64,000 bases of DNA from Chiua virens (Eukaryota; Basidiomycota; Agaricomycetes; Boletales; Boletaceae). The stretch spans positions 1,550,001 to 1,614,000 of the forward strand of contig JAHNUO010000002.1 of assembly GCA_019787685.1 (NCBI GenBank). Direction: 5' to 3'. Positions 48,363-60,008 of this stretch are shown here, piece after piece. The position numbers and the translations under genes were made by a program. The notes below the pieces were generated by a model. That model did no database searches, was not told the DNA's origin, and was given only the letters and a program-made list of their open reading frames with translations. Position 1 is the first letter of the stretch; every line of letters begins with the position of its first letter.

Positions 48363-49703
48363 ATGGACTCCGAGATTCCAGCAGAAGCCGCAGCCGCAGT
48401 ACTCAAAAGATCAGAACCGCTTCCCGATACCGCGATTTCAATAAAAGGACCTGATTTTGACAAGTCTCTGTCGCTCCAGGATCTCCTGAGCAGTTATGAG
48501 CGGATTGGATTTCAGGCCACCAGCCTAGGGAAGGCCATCGACATCGTCAATTGCATGGTACGCTGCACCTCAGGGATATCATCTGACCTTTATGCAAATC
48601 ATCTCAGCGAAAATGGCGTCTCTCAGACGAACCTATTTTACCAGATGAATCAGATGATTATACCGATCCTCAAGTAAGAGCCCAAACGCGCTGCAACATC
48701 TTCCTTGGCTACACTTCAAATCTCATTTCCTCTGGTTTACGCGAGATCATTCTCTACCTTGTGAAACATAAACACGTCTCAGCGATCGTGACCACCGCGG
48801 GCGGGGTCGAAGAGGACTTCATCAAGTGTCTCGACAAAACATACCTCGCCGATTTCAATATGGATGGCGCAGATCTACGAAAAAAAGGTCTCAATCGTGT
48901 CGGGAACCTTGTCGTTCCGAACGATAACTACTGCAAATTCGAGGACTGGTTCATCCCCGTCCTCGATTCCATGTTGGAGGAACAGAAAACTTCCGGTCAA
49001 GTATGGACTCCAAGCGCTTTCATTCGACGTTTGGGAAAGGAAATCAACAATGAAGAATCCGTGTATTATTGGGCTTATAAAGTGAATGCAATGCCAATCC
49101 ACACGAGCTTTCTTAGCTCTCTGAATGAGACTGATTCACAGTGCTCCAGAACGACATTCCGGTTTTCTGCCCTGCTCTTACCGACGGCTCGATAGGAGAC
49201 ATGATTTACTTCCATTCCTTCCGATCTCCAGGGTTAATTGTTGATATTGTTGGTGACATTCGTGCCTTGAACGAGCTGTCTCGCAAGTCAAAAAAGGCGG
49301 GAATGATCATTCTCGGTGGTGGTGTGTGTAAACATCAGATCGCAAACGCAATGTTAATTGTAGGCCAATTTTGTCTTCGATTGGTTGATACCCCGTTGAC
49401 TCCTTCGCAGAGAAACGGAGCCGACTACGCCGTGTTCATCGTTAGAACTTGCCTTCGTCGTCCCTAATACTTGCTGACTATAAGTACAGAATACGGGTCA
49501 AGAATTCGACGGATCCGATTCTGGTGCCCGACCAGATGAAGCAGTTTCGTGGGGGAAGATCCGCGCGAATGCGGAATCAGTCAAGGTTCTGTCTCCTTCC
49601 CATCACCCTCACTTCGACGCTGATGGATCTATCTCATAAGGTCTTTGCTGACGCAACGTTGGTTTTCCCGCTCCTGGTGGCCGCCACTTTCGCCCAAAGC
49701 TAA
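48363..49703 (+). CDS. DYS1: Deoxyhypusine synthase
   Basis: DHS transfers the aminobutyl group of spermidine to a lysine of eIF5A, the first step of hypusine formation. ATG 48363 gives [20 protein letters not shown] and [17 protein letters not shown]. An intron (gtacgc...ctcag, about 48556-48605) leads to [20 protein letters not shown] and [20 protein letters not shown]. Next come [39 protein letters not shown], and after another intron [20 protein letters not shown] and [20 protein letters not shown]. The active-site segment, assembled across introns, is [20 protein letters not shown], with the catalytic lysine in WGK. The last exon reads [23 protein letters not shown] 49701-49703. All conserved blocks read in frame after splicing. 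Confidence 0.95.
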
Positions 49704-49862
49704 AGCAGTCATGAAGATGGTTCGGTCCCACAAGTACTGCGGATCCCCAAGAAAATCATTATAAATAACAGCATGCCTACGAGAGATCACTAGTAATGCA
49801 ACAAAGATGGTCCGAATACTAAGGAATGAAAAGTACCGATACTCTATGCAGCCACAGAGTGT

Positions 49863-50839
49863 TCAGCTCCATGGAGAACGCGTCAGAAGTTGAAAACACA
49901 GATCTATGAATGACTTACCTCTTTGCATTTCTCCGGACCATATCACCAAATCATCCCGCAACAACTGCAGGATCATCATCGAGTCTCGCATGACTTGGAC
50001 AGATGAAGATTCATTCAAGCAAGTAACCGCCTCGTCAAATGCGTGCTTCCCTAAGTGGCACGCACGTTCTGGGCTTTTGCGAACGTCGTGATAATAGACC
50101 GCAAAGTTCAAAGCTAATCCCAGTCTAGTGGGATGTGTAGGCTCGAGCTTCGCCAAAGCATGCTTGTACGCATACTTGTAGGCAGCGAGAGAGAGATCCG
50201 AATAGCTACTCCTGTCAGTCTGCTGTGCAAACTCGGCCAAGTAGCGAAAGTAATCGCCCTTCCTGTCAAAGCAGACCGGGTAAGAACCGACTCGAGGCGA
50301 CGCATTCCGCCATCTTTCTCACATCTTGTAATAGAACACTGTCTCCTCGCCGGGCTCCGCCGTTGACAGCAAATGGTCATCAAGCAGCTTCACGATGTCC
50401 TTGCAGACGTCCGCGAGTTCATACTCGACACGAGTACGCTGTTGGCTAATCAGCCGCAATTGGTGTTTGGAGTGTCGACCTGTCGTTCGACTTGACTCGA
50501 GTTTTTCAAGAGAATCGATGATCCTCCAACTACTGCGAAGGCCATTTGTGATGTTCTTGTAGGCGACAGACAGGAGGTTACGTTCCTCGATAGTCAAGGC
50601 ACCGTAGGTCTGAATCAAACCTTTCATTTGCGCCACCAAATCTGGATTTCAACAGGATGAGCGACCCGCAGTCGAGCACCTCACAGCGGTGATAAATATG
50701 CGCACCCTCGTAGCGTTCCGCCTCTTCAGCAACCTTGGCCAAAAGAAGATACTCTTCTCGCGAAGGAATCCTTACCTGCAGGGAAGTCACCCAACAAGCT
50801 TCGTTAAGAATACTGGCACACACCACTCACCGGCGACAT
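49863..50839 (-). CDS. Divergent 14-3-3 protein
   Basis: 14-3-3 proteins bind phosphoserine/threonine motifs as dimers. ATG 50839 gives MSPV, then after an intron RIPSREEYLLLAKVAEEAER and LVAQMKGLIQTYGALTIEER. The core has NLLSVAYKNITNGLRSSWRI, with Lys and Arg at the phosphate-contact positions equivalent to human zeta K49 and R56. KGDYFRYLAEFAQQTDR carries the Arg-Tyr pair. Later helices are LGLALNFAVYYHDVRKSPER, ACHLGKHAFDEAVTCLNESS and MILQLLRDDLVIW. Compared with the very conserved family it is divergent: the segment after SSWRI (DSLEKLESSRTTGRHSKHQL) and YYHDVRKSPERACHLGKHAF differ clearly from the usual YYEI-NSP-RAC-LAK. The stop chosen is at 49863, and an intron with donor gtaagt near 49918 might change the last residues. 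Confidence 0.85.
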
Positions 50840-51320
50840 GACAGAGACTGTGAATGAGTGGACAAAACAATCCGAGACAACGACAACCGGACTCTTTTCT
50901 ACCGTCTAATGGGGTTATGGGCAACAAGCTTCGTGACGCAAGAATGCGGGATGCCTGTGGCCATGATTCACAGGGCACGTAGATGCCCCGTGGAAAACAG
51001 GAGTCTTTGAGAGTGACGACGTCTTCGGTGTGATCACGAGGGTAATGCTCCAACCCTGGGCAGAGGGTGAGGCAAAAGCAAACTTGGGGAAACAGGGTGG
51101 GTTGAGGGTTGTGATACGAACAATTCGGCCTCGTGGTACACACAAGACAATGTAGATTTAGCCAATAAGCGTCGTGTTCAAACTAATACTGTATCTATAA
51201 ACGTTACATCCGCGTTTGATGTTTAGGTAATGCCCTACGCGATCTGGCACTCTGGGGTGAGTAGGAGCTCAGGTGGAAAGGCCTGAGAAATTGACCTACG
51301 TTGAATTCGCAACATGTCAT
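50840..51320. other. Intergenic region between 14-3-3 and HPP genes
   Basis: There are 481 bases with no credible gene. The region holds the 14-3-3 promoter and the 3' region of the HPP gene. Open frames here lack motifs and splice signals. Confidence 0.45.
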
Positions 51321-52064
51321 TTACACGTCGGTAGGTTGAGTGAGTGGTTTGTCGTCCGCGTGGCCCTTCAAAGGTTCCGGTGCAACCGGAAGCGGCCCGG
51401 GCCCAACTGTTGGGGTAATCCAAAACGCAGGATACCTGCGTTGTATATTGTTTACGAGCAATGCTACCGCAAGACCTAATGTGGACGAAAGAAGGACGAC
51501 CGGAAGTAAATACCAAGATATGTCGATGACTTCCTGGTTGACGGCTGCCAAGAGGGCCGTTGCCCCAGCCGGAGGATGCACCGTTTTGGTGAGTTGCATA
51601 GCTACGAGGGCAAGTGCGACCGAGAGGGATCCAGCCAACCACTGCACCTCGAGATACCGCTCCAAAGGTAAGAGTTGAAATAGTTTTGATATGCAGACGC
51701 CGATCAACGCGCCAATGAAATGACCACCAATAAGCGCTCTGGGTTGCGCCAGAGGGCTATCAATAGCGCCATAAATCAAAACAGCTGATGCACCCTGTGA
51801 CGATTAATATTCGCGGTGTTGGTGAAAAATGAAAGGTGTGCAACAGAAGTCGACTCTTACATAGCTAGCAATCACTGATGGAACTTCCCGTTGTACAAAA
51901 TAATGTGCACGGAAGGGAACCTGGATCACGGACACTCCACAAAAGGCAGCAATAAACGACCAAAAGAAGACGGCATAAGTTGGGAGAGGCTTTGGAGGGG
52001 ACGAGCGATGACCCAACCAGTGACTGAGATAAGGCGCAGTTTTTCGGAGTAGTGAAAGCTCCAT
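51321..52064 (-). CDS. HPP family integral membrane protein
   Basis: ATG 52064 gives MELSLLRKTAPYLSHWLGHR and a Pro-rich turn (SSPPKPLPTYAVFFWSFIAA) leading into membrane helices. An intron (about 51797-51860) joins VIASY to GASAVLIYGAIDSPLAQPRA. The conserved LIGGHFIGALIGVCISKLFQ and, most tellingly, MQLTKTVHPPAGATALLAAV show the HPP motif that names the family. WYLLPVVLLSSTLGLAVALL is the last membrane segment, followed by a Pro-rich cytosolic tail ending LTQPTDV, TAA 51321-51323. I count four to five hydrophobic segments. HPP proteins occur in bacteria, plants and fungi; some plant and cyanobacterial members transport nitrite, but the substrate here is unknown. Length about 227 residues. 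Confidence 0.88.
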
Positions 52065-53612
52065 ACTAATAAGCTTAATCTTGCTCTCAGGCTCGTCACA
52101 ACTGCTACTTTATAACTACGCCTTTGATTACCCGAATGAGACTCGGCGAAGATTCGGTGACCGGTCACTTGCTTCCAAACACCGAGGACTAACTTAGAAC
52201 AGCTTAGAATATGACCGATGCGGCGTGCCGGAGACGCATGTGAGCCTGCTAATTTTACACATCCTACTGTTGCAAAACTTTGCGTATTTTTGCTCATTGA
52301 TTTGCGGTTCAAGGGCCGTTGAAAACCCGGCCTCCGTGACTGACACCAGTTCCGACTGCCAGGATGTAAATGAGGCCAGCATCGGGCATGCTCCATACCA
52401 GAAGGGCTTGTATGCTGCCTTGTTAAAGCTGAAAGACTTGAAGGCAGTGGCAGGACTTGTATTTTCCCAACGAAAATTCGGTTCCTGAAAGACCTCTTCT
52501 CCGAGAGTATCTAATTATTAGCGCAGCGTGGTTCAGACGTCCAAGACAAGTCCAACCATATTAATATGACATAGGGGACAAAACGACCAAAACGGGTGTG
52601 AAAACACGCGATCGGGCAAAGTCGGGGCGTGTCAAGGGCGCAAGTGCATTTGACCATTGATATAGATGTCTCTGGCATACGAACACATACAAGCATAATC
52701 CGCAGGGGGAGGATACCGACTCGGGATCATTACGCACAATATCCTCCTTCCATACGTTGAGCCGTGCTTAGGTCGCTCGTTACGACACTTGTTGCGAGGA
52801 TGTGGAACGGCGTCACGAAAGAACCAAGTTGGTCTGTGTGACGCGTTGAGGACAACTGAATGGGACCAAGGGAGTGGTGGTTACAGACCTGACGGGAAGT
52901 CGCTCGGCACCCTCACAAGAAGCGCGATGGACGCGAGCGGACTAAGGTCGGCTCCACGCTGGGAGGCAGGACCTATATGGATAGCGGAACCGTCCCCATG
53001 AGTGCGAGTATAGTAAGGTATACGGCATATAGAACATTACCTGTATGACGATGATGATCCTCGGGGGGGATTGTGGGTCCCAGAGAAAGTAGGCTTCTAT
53101 GACATTTTCTTTATAAGGGCACCGAAACTGTTGAGTCAGATCATCAGAAAGTGGTAAGTAAAACAGCATGATGAAGCACTCATTCATGAGAGCCATCGAT
53201 AAGAAGGTCCGAGATCTACTTACTATGGATATGCAGTAAAATAGGACAGGAGATTGTTCGGAAATGCAACGGAAATGGTACACGACGGTTTTACTGCTGG
53301 AATGAAGCTCCAGAGGGTGAACAGTGCACTCTAGCCCGGTTCATGTTACTCGGAACAAAAGCCTCAAAACGCGGTGACATTCCACAACATTCAATCAGGG
53401 GCGCCACAGGGTCCTTGATTTAGGGCAGGTGAAATTGTGACTGGTAACCTACTTTCGTTTCCTCATTGGCGGCTCACATCGACATCTTCATCCTCGTCAA
53501 CGGAGGTGGGAAGAGAGGTAAAGTGGTAGTCGGAAGTGGGAAGCCGAGGTGGGCGCCGACCCTCTTTTTCGCTCCGGGACATTAATGTGCTTCCCGACGC
53601 CAGGATCTAGAT
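52065..53612. other. 1.5 kb region without an assignable gene
   Basis: No family is recognised. A minus-strand open frame at 52942-53283 reads MYHFRCISEQSPVLFYCISI and later CPYKENVIEAYFLWDPQSPP, with a GT donor (gtaatg) after IIIVIQ. It is hydrophobic and could be an exon of an unknown gene, but I found no partner exons. A plus-strand frame at 52225-52488 has no ATG. The last part must contain the GIS2 promoter. Confidence 0.35.
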
Positions 53613-54363
53613 ATGGCGTACCAGTTTTCGCGGAAGGGGTGTTTCAAATGTGGAAATTGTGAGTGCGTCCGCTCTACAAGGTGTTTCCCATTTTAATAGT
53701 GATAATCATACAGTAGGCCATATTGCTGAGAATTGCTCATCCGAGCAACGTCTCTGTTACAATTGCCGCCAACCAGGACACGAGTCCTCAGCTTGTCCTT
53801 CACCGCGAACCGTTGCGGCCAAGCAGTGCTATTCCTGCGGCGGCGTAGGACACATTCAAGCCGAATGTCCTAATTTGAGAATCCAGGGCGGAAATCAGAA
53901 ATGCTATGTGAGCGAAACTCCCCATTACAATACCTGCCCTACTCACCCCACTAGAACTGCGGGCGTTTTGGCCACATCGCCCGCATTTGCCCCAGCAGTG
54001 CAGCGGGGGTTGCGGGTACTGGATTTGTATCTCGCATGCCGCCTCCAGGGCGTGCCTTAAATACATCGACTTTACCACCTGTAAAATGTTACCGCTGTGG
54101 AGGTCCAAACCATATGGCTAGGTAGATATCACCCTTCGTTATACCTATGAGGAAACTGACTTCGTATCACCTCCAGGGATTGTTATGCTGCGCCGGGTGT
54201 AGCTTTTCCAGACGGTGTATCGACTTCCAAGAATAAGACTTGCTACAAATGTGGACATGAAGGACATGTGAGATCGCTGACGCTGTGCGGTTCTGACTGG
54301 CACTGATTTAAATCGATGCAGATCGCAAGAGATTGTACCGAGAGTGCCGAATTTACTGGATAA
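53613..54363 (+). CDS. GIS2: CCHC zinc-knuckle nucleic-acid-binding protein (Gis2/CNBP)
   Basis: Gis2 is a small cytosolic protein that binds single-stranded RNA/DNA and associates with translating ribosomes and stress granules. ATG 53613 gives MAYQFSRKGCFKCGN, joined over an intron (acceptor acatacag near 53713) to LGHIAENC. Six CX2CX4HX4C knuckles follow in order: CFKCGNLGHIAENC, CYNCRQPGHESSAC, CYSCGGVGHIQAEC, CYNCGRFGHIARIC, CYRCGGPNHMARDC and CYKCGHEGHIARDC. Knuckle 4 is completed by splicing to NCGRFGHIARIC (acceptor cccactag near 53956), knuckle 5 by an intron after MAR, and knuckle 6 by an intron after CGHEGH. A Gly/Arg/Pro linker (SRMPPPGRALNTSTLPP) separates knuckles 4 and 5. It ends ESAEFTG, TAA 54361-54363. 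Yeast Gis2 has seven knuckles, so one fewer here. Confidence 0.93.
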
Positions 54364-54908
54364 GTATATTGCATCACTTGTAATTTGTGTGTTAAGAGAT
54401 ATCACTATGTTGGTCTGAAAAATGTGAAGTGCACCCAAGCGAACGTCGTTTTGCCCAACTTTGATTGTCCATGTCAGGGTGTGGGCTAGACGTGACGCGT
54501 GAAGGGCAGATATAGTTACTCTTTCGAAAGGTGGCAGGATTTCTTGGCCTTGAACAATCTAGATTATGTGTGCTACGACGGAGATGACCACCGGAAACAC
54601 CTATTCAGTTGGCCCTTCGGCGGGTGGTCCTAATTTTCAATCCACTACTAATGACATGTTTTCAATTTCGATCCATCGCATTCGTGTTCATTAGCGTTGG
54701 ATCTCATTGATACTGTGACCACCTAACATCAACACGGGGACTGCTGGATATCGCAGCACAAGTACTTCCGACTCGTAGGTACATAGCCCGGGCCGACGGA
54801 ATGGTTCCCGTCATAGTTGAGGTATATACTTGGATGATGCGAGGAGTTCGGGGACTGCCGTATTTACGGGCCGAAGTAGCATGTTGGAACCCTGCGTCGT
54901 CGTTTGAA
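54364..54908. other. Intergenic region GIS2-COQ10
   Basis: These 545 bases hold the GIS2 3' region and the COQ10 5' region. Plus-strand codons are open upstream of the COQ10 ATG from about 54801 but show no family motif. Nothing else is seen. Confidence 0.45.
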
Positions 54909-55651
54909 ATGCTGAGAGCCTTTGGACGCGTTTCCACCTTTCCAAACGGTGAGCGAGGGCGGAGATCCTTCTTCAACTTGACTAGCTTTACCTCTTCTCC
55001 CCGTAACGAGGCCGAGACACAAAATTATCATGAACGCAAGATTTTTCCGTATGGTGCTTTACATCGATACTCTACGATTCACTCATGCATAATCACGCAG
55101 ATACCGGCGCAGTGAGCTGTACAAAGTCATTGCAGACGTAGAAGCTTATTCGAATTTCGTGCCGTATTGTACCGGTTCAAGGATAATTGAAAGCAAAGCA
55201 AGGCAGGACGGGATCACGGTGATGGAAGCTGAGCTTACAGTCGGCTTCCTGGCATTCAAGGAAAGCTATGTCAGCACTGTTACGTGCAAACCGCATGAAT
55301 TTGTGGAGGTATTACTTTTTAGCCTGTACTTTTCATCCTCTTGCTTATTACCGATACCCTTCGGACATGCCAGGCAGTAGGGTCATCCTCAAGTCCGTTG
55401 TTCAAAACCTTGTCCACGACCTGGCGCCTACAGTCGGCATCCCCCTCCTCGCCGCTCCCAGAAATTTCTGCGAGAACGCCAGGTTTTGACAATCCAAGGA
55501 CCGACATTGGTCACTCTAGGACCTTGCCTTTGCATTCGCAAGCCCGATGCACGCCACTATCTCTGCGACATTCTTCGGACAGGTTTCAAAGCATATGGTA
55601 AAAGCGTTTGAGCAGCGCTGCGTTGCACTGTATGGACCTCGAACCGATTGA
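54909..55651 (+). CDS. COQ10: Coenzyme Q-binding protein Coq10 (START domain), mitochondrial
   Basis: Coq10 binds ubiquinone through a START/polyketide-cyclase fold and is needed for Q function in the respiratory chain. ATG 54909 gives MLRAFGRVSTFPNGERGRRS, an Arg/Ser-rich mitochondrial presequence. After an intron near 55050-55102 the domain begins: ELYKVIADVEAYSNFVPYCT, then IIESKARQDGITVMEAELTV and GFLAFKESYVSTVTCKPHEF. A second intron (gtatta...ccag) leads to AVGSSSSPLFKTLSTTWRL. The C-terminal part reads DLAFAFASPMHATISATFFG and HMVKAFEQRCVALYGPRTD, TGA 55649-55651. The frame breaks before DLAFAF: one extra G at 55519-55520 restores GPTLVTL/DLAFAF, and another shift lies upstream in the variable loop (about 55440-55490). 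Flanks are conserved, so these look like sequence errors. Confidence 0.85.
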
Positions 55652-56293
55652 TTATTCAGTTTCAATATCTTGTTCGTCACGTCGCTTACATAGACACCAA
55701 AGTGGATTTCTCAGTCTGCGCATCCTTCAAACATCGTTCCGTTCCCAACATAGTACTGCCATTTGTCAAATAAGCATACAAGCAGGACTGTAGGTACGAA
55801 GGTTGTGGCAACACGAGAATCTACTGGTGGTACTTGCTTCCTGCCTCGAGAGCTAGTACGTTGCTGTGGGGATTCCATAAATGGAACATCAAACTGCGCT
55901 CAGAGTGGTGTGGGTAAGTATCTGCGGCTAACGTCGTGCCGGCACCGGCGGTTGTTGACTGCGGCGATGGAAATCCGGGGGACCTCGGTGCATGGATACA
56001 AAAATCTGGTGGTAGATGGCAGAAAATGAGCCACGAGTTCTGACCGCTGAGGATACTGAGTCAATTTCTGTCAATTTTGTGAAATCGAGGTGGCAGAGGG
56101 GTGACAGAGGTCCCGACGCAGGCTGTGTATAACATCGCCCGTTTCCATTTTGACTTGTACAAAACCGTTGCTTTGAGGTCTTTGAGCAACCAACGTCCTT
56201 CTTTTCCCTTCCGCCCAGAAACCCTGGGCCACTTACTGAAACTTTTTCTCCCTTTCACAGGTCCTTTCATAATTACTGCTAGCTTCCATTCTC
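55652..56293. other. Intergenic region COQ10-chitin synthase
   Basis: There are 642 bases with no recognised gene. Short open frames here have no motif. The last part must contain the chitin synthase promoter and leader. Confidence 0.45.
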
Positions 56294-59200
56294 ATGTCCT
56301 CTCCATCCCGTGGCGAGCCATACGGGGATCCCTTTGCTGATCGTCCCCGCCAAACCCATTTTCAAGAACCCCCACCGAGGACCTACGACAGCGCTACAAA
56401 CTCACCTTTCGAAAGCACTACCAACTTACCCCGCGAGTTTGGTGGTGTGAACTACGGTGACGAAGACTATGCTGAAAAACTCCCCTTGACGGCGGGCGAG
56501 AGCTACAATCCCGGTGGTTTTTACCCCCCAGGGTAAGTCACTTTCTGTTCCCATGAGGATGTCGAGACCACTTCATTCATCTATCTTCTCTAGCCCTGTT
56601 GATCCCTCCGCATACGGTGATCCCTATGCTCGTCCTGGTTCGGCGATGTCGCAGTCCACCAATGGGGCTGAAACTGCGTGGAGGCGTCGTCAGACCATCA
56701 AGCGCGGCGTGACGCGCAAAGTCAAGCTTACCAAGGGAAATTTTATCACTGAATACCCTGTTCCGACGCCCGTTCATAGCGCTATCGAGGCAAAATATGC
56801 AATGACCAGCACTACAGAATTTTCGTGAGTAGATTTCTATTGTTCTAGCGAATGTTGACCAACGCCCAATCAGCCACATGCGGTACAGCGCTGCCACCGT
56901 CGATCCAGATGACTTTAGCGAAGCAGATGGGTGGTCATTGCGCACCAAGCTTTACAACCGTCAGACTGAGATGCTCATCGCTGTCACGTCTTACAACGAA
57001 GACAAAACCCTCTATGCTCGCACCCTACATGGTGTTATGCTCAACATTCGTGATATCTGCAAGACCAAGCAGTCCAAATATTGGCGACGAGCAGCGGAGG
57101 AGGGTTTACCAGCTTGGCAAAGGATTACAGTCGCTCTCATCGTCGATGGTCTGGAGCCAATGGACAAGAGCGTCCTTGATATCTTGGCCACCGTAGGTGT
57201 CTACCAGGATGGCGTCATGAAGAAGCAGGTGGATGGAAAAGATACCATTGCCCACATTTTCGAGGTCAGTGTGCCTTCTTATCCGCATGAGCACTCTGAC
57301 ACGTGTAATTCTGTAGTACACCACTCAGCTTTCTGTGGACCCGACACCTCAATTGGTTCTTCCTCATGAAAACGATCCCAACAATCTGGTTCCGGTCCAG
57401 ATCATTCTTGTTTTGAAAGCCAAGAATCAGAAGAAGATCAATTCTCATCGCTGGCTTTTCAATGCCATTGGACGCATGTTGAAGGCATGGGCGTTCAATC
57501 CAATTCTCATCTGTCGACTGATGTCGTCCTTAGCCCGAAATTTGTGTTCTCATTGATGCTGGAACAAAGCCCGGCCACAAGTCCATCTATTACCTGTGGG
57601 AGGCCTTCTACAATGACTCGCATCTAGGTGGATGTTGTGGTGAAATCCATGCTATGATTGAGGGGGGTAGGAAACTTCTGAACCCCCTGGTTGCCGCACA
57701 AAATTTCGAGTACAAGATGTCTAACATTCTTGGTGATTTTTTCCTGGCTAACGTGTCTTGAAGTCGATCTGACGCCTATTGATAGACAAACCGCTTGAAA
57801 GCAGTTTCGGTTACGTGTCGGTGCTTCCTGGTGCTTTTTCTGCCTATCGCTATCGTGCGATTCTGGGACGCCCTCTTGAGCAATATTTCCATGGCGATCA
57901 CTCGCTTGCTGATCGTCTTGGTGCAAAGGGTATCTATGGCATGAACATCTTCACCAAGAACATGTTCTTGGCTGAGGATCGTATTCTATGTTTTGAGTTG
58001 GTTGCGAAGGTTGGGGACCGTTGGACTCTGACCTACGTCAAGCCCTCCAAGGCAGAGACAGATGTCCCAGAGAGCGCGGCTGAATTGATTGGTCAACGTC
58101 GTCGTTGGCTGAATGGTTCTTTTGCTGCTTCGGTCGTAAGTATTTGATTCATAACTTATATCGCCGCTGGCATTTATTTCGAAATTTCATAGTACGGTCT
58201 GGTGAACTTCTTCCAACTCTATCGTTCGGGCCACGGTATCATTCGGATGTTTTTCTTCCATATCCAGGCTTTGGTATGAATATGATTTAAAAGTTATCTG
58301 GTTCAACTGACCACTTTTTAGTATAACATCTTCTTGTTGATCTTCTCTTGGTTTGCTTTGGCCAACATTTGGTTGACGTTCAGTATTATCATCGACCTAT
58401 TGCCTTCACAAAATATATTATCTTCGGCACCGCCGATGTCGTGAGTGTAGTCATACAAGTACTTGCTGGTGTGTTACTAATGGATTGTTCAGACTCATTG
58501 GGTGAACTTGGCCTTCAAATGGATATACCTCGCGTTCCTTGCGTTACAAGTGGGTTGCATGACCGTATTAGAACGAATTGATGATTTATATTTGTCATAG
58601 TTCGTTCTTGCTCTAGGGAACAGGCCTAAAGGCGAACGCACCGCTTATGCGGTAACGCTTTGGTGAATAGTATCTTGCGCATGGGCACTTCCTTGCTTAT
58701 CCTTTACAGGGTCTATGCGTTTTTGGCTGTTTACCTGCTTATCTGTTCATTCTGGCTCACGATCAAGGCATTCATTGTATGTTCATTCCCATTTTTATCT
58801 TGTAACAACTCACCTATTTCCAATAGGATATCCCCAACCAGCTAAAGAATAAGACCACCGAGCAAGTCATCTTGACGTTCTTCACTCCCCCAGTTGGTGC
58901 ATTGATTGCCGCGATGGTTTCGACATTCGGTGAGTTATAGAATAATGGACGATGATCGAGCTTCATGTGTCTTTCCAGGGATTTACCTCATTGCGTCCTT
59001 CCTTTACGTGAGTTCTTTCAGTATACTGTTTTTGTGAAGAAACAATGACCAAACCATGACTACAGCGAGACCCTTGGCATATGTTCTCCAGTTTCTTCCA
59101 ATATCTCTGCTTGGCGCCGAGTTTCACCAATGTCCTGAATGTTTATGCATTCTGTAATCTGCACGATGTGAGATTGAATGACTCATAACTCGTGCATTTC

Positions 59201-59737
59201 TGTACGCCTGACATACTTTATAGGTCTCTTGGGGTACCAAAGGTAGCGACAAGGCTGAAGCACTTCCATCGGTCTCTTCGTCGAAGAGCAAGGATGCTGA
59301 TGCTCCTGTTGTCGAGGACACGCATCGCATTCAAGAGGATGTTGACGCTGCATTTAAAGAAACCGTTACGCGTGCTGTGACCAAGATAGAAATCAAGGAA
59401 GTCCCTGAGAAGCCTACAATGGACGATCAAAACAAGACCTTCCGCACACGGCTCGTTGCATTCTGGATGCTCACGAACGCTGCACTGGCGGTTACGATTG
59501 AAAACATCAACGGTCTAACAACTGCACAGGACGCTGTTCAGGACGAACAGGACTTGCGATATAAACAGAACATTTACTTCGCAGTAATTTTGTATTCCAC
59601 ATTCGCACTTGCCGCCTGTGCGGTTTATTGGAGTAAGCCTTTCTCTGTCGCAGGTGTTCCTATTTGCTCACCAGACAAACTAGTGTTTGTGGTATTGGTT
59701 CAAGCGCAACTTCTTCAGATGTTGCAGGAAGAACTAG
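56294..59737 (+). CDS. Chitin synthase (class I-III type)
   Basis: This plasma-membrane glycosyltransferase polymerises UDP-GlcNAc into chitin for the cell wall. ATG 56294 gives a disordered N-terminus ([20 protein letters not shown]). The chitin-synthase N domain reads [35 protein letters not shown] and [20 protein letters not shown]. Catalytic blocks are [51 protein letters not shown] and [12 protein letters not shown]. Several membrane segments follow ([50 protein letters not shown]). An intron with a GC donor (57485-57533) joins GRMLK to PEICVLID. The frame breaks by one missing base near 58411-58420 ([14 protein letters not shown]) and one extra C at 59615-59616. Repairing the latter gives [20 protein letters not shown] and TAG 59735-59737, the family C-terminus. 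Read without the repair, the frame would run to TGA near 59745. Confidence 0.93.
57485..57533 (+). other. GC-AG intron in chitin synthase
   Basis: The exon ends TTG AAG, the intron starts gcatgggcgt and ends gtccttag, length 49 nt. Splicing gives [20 protein letters not shown], the conserved catalytic block. The nearest GT donor is 8 bases downstream and would shift the frame. The donor context GCATGG is weaker than GCAAGT. Confidence 0.7.
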
Positions 59738-60008
59738 AGGACTGAACATGTCGAGCATACAATATGAACTTTTTTTTTGCATGGACTCTAAGTCAGATCA
59801 GTTTTCATCTACTTTCGTTGATAACGAGCGTTCACATTCCGATTCTCGACGAACATTTGATTTTACACTACTCGTCATGCTCATTGTCCCTTTCATACGC
59901 ACAAGTAGTATCTGTGTCTGAACCTGAGATGGAATAGATAGCAGGGTACTCCGAAGAATGGAGGGCAGGCATAATAAATATTATGGTCGAGGTGGATGTG
60001 ATATATTG

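Noticed and set aside
48663..48680. Apparent early stop in deoxyhypusine synthase (ILK then stop)
   Set aside because: Using the upstream intron 48556-48605 moves the frame to [20 protein letters not shown], the conserved family sequence. The stop belongs to the unspliced frame.
59664..59745. Alternative C-terminus of chitin synthase ending [11 protein letters not shown]
   Set aside because: The family C-terminus ([17 protein letters not shown]) is found in another frame after correcting one C and splicing the intron beginning gtaagcc. The alternative tail is out of frame.
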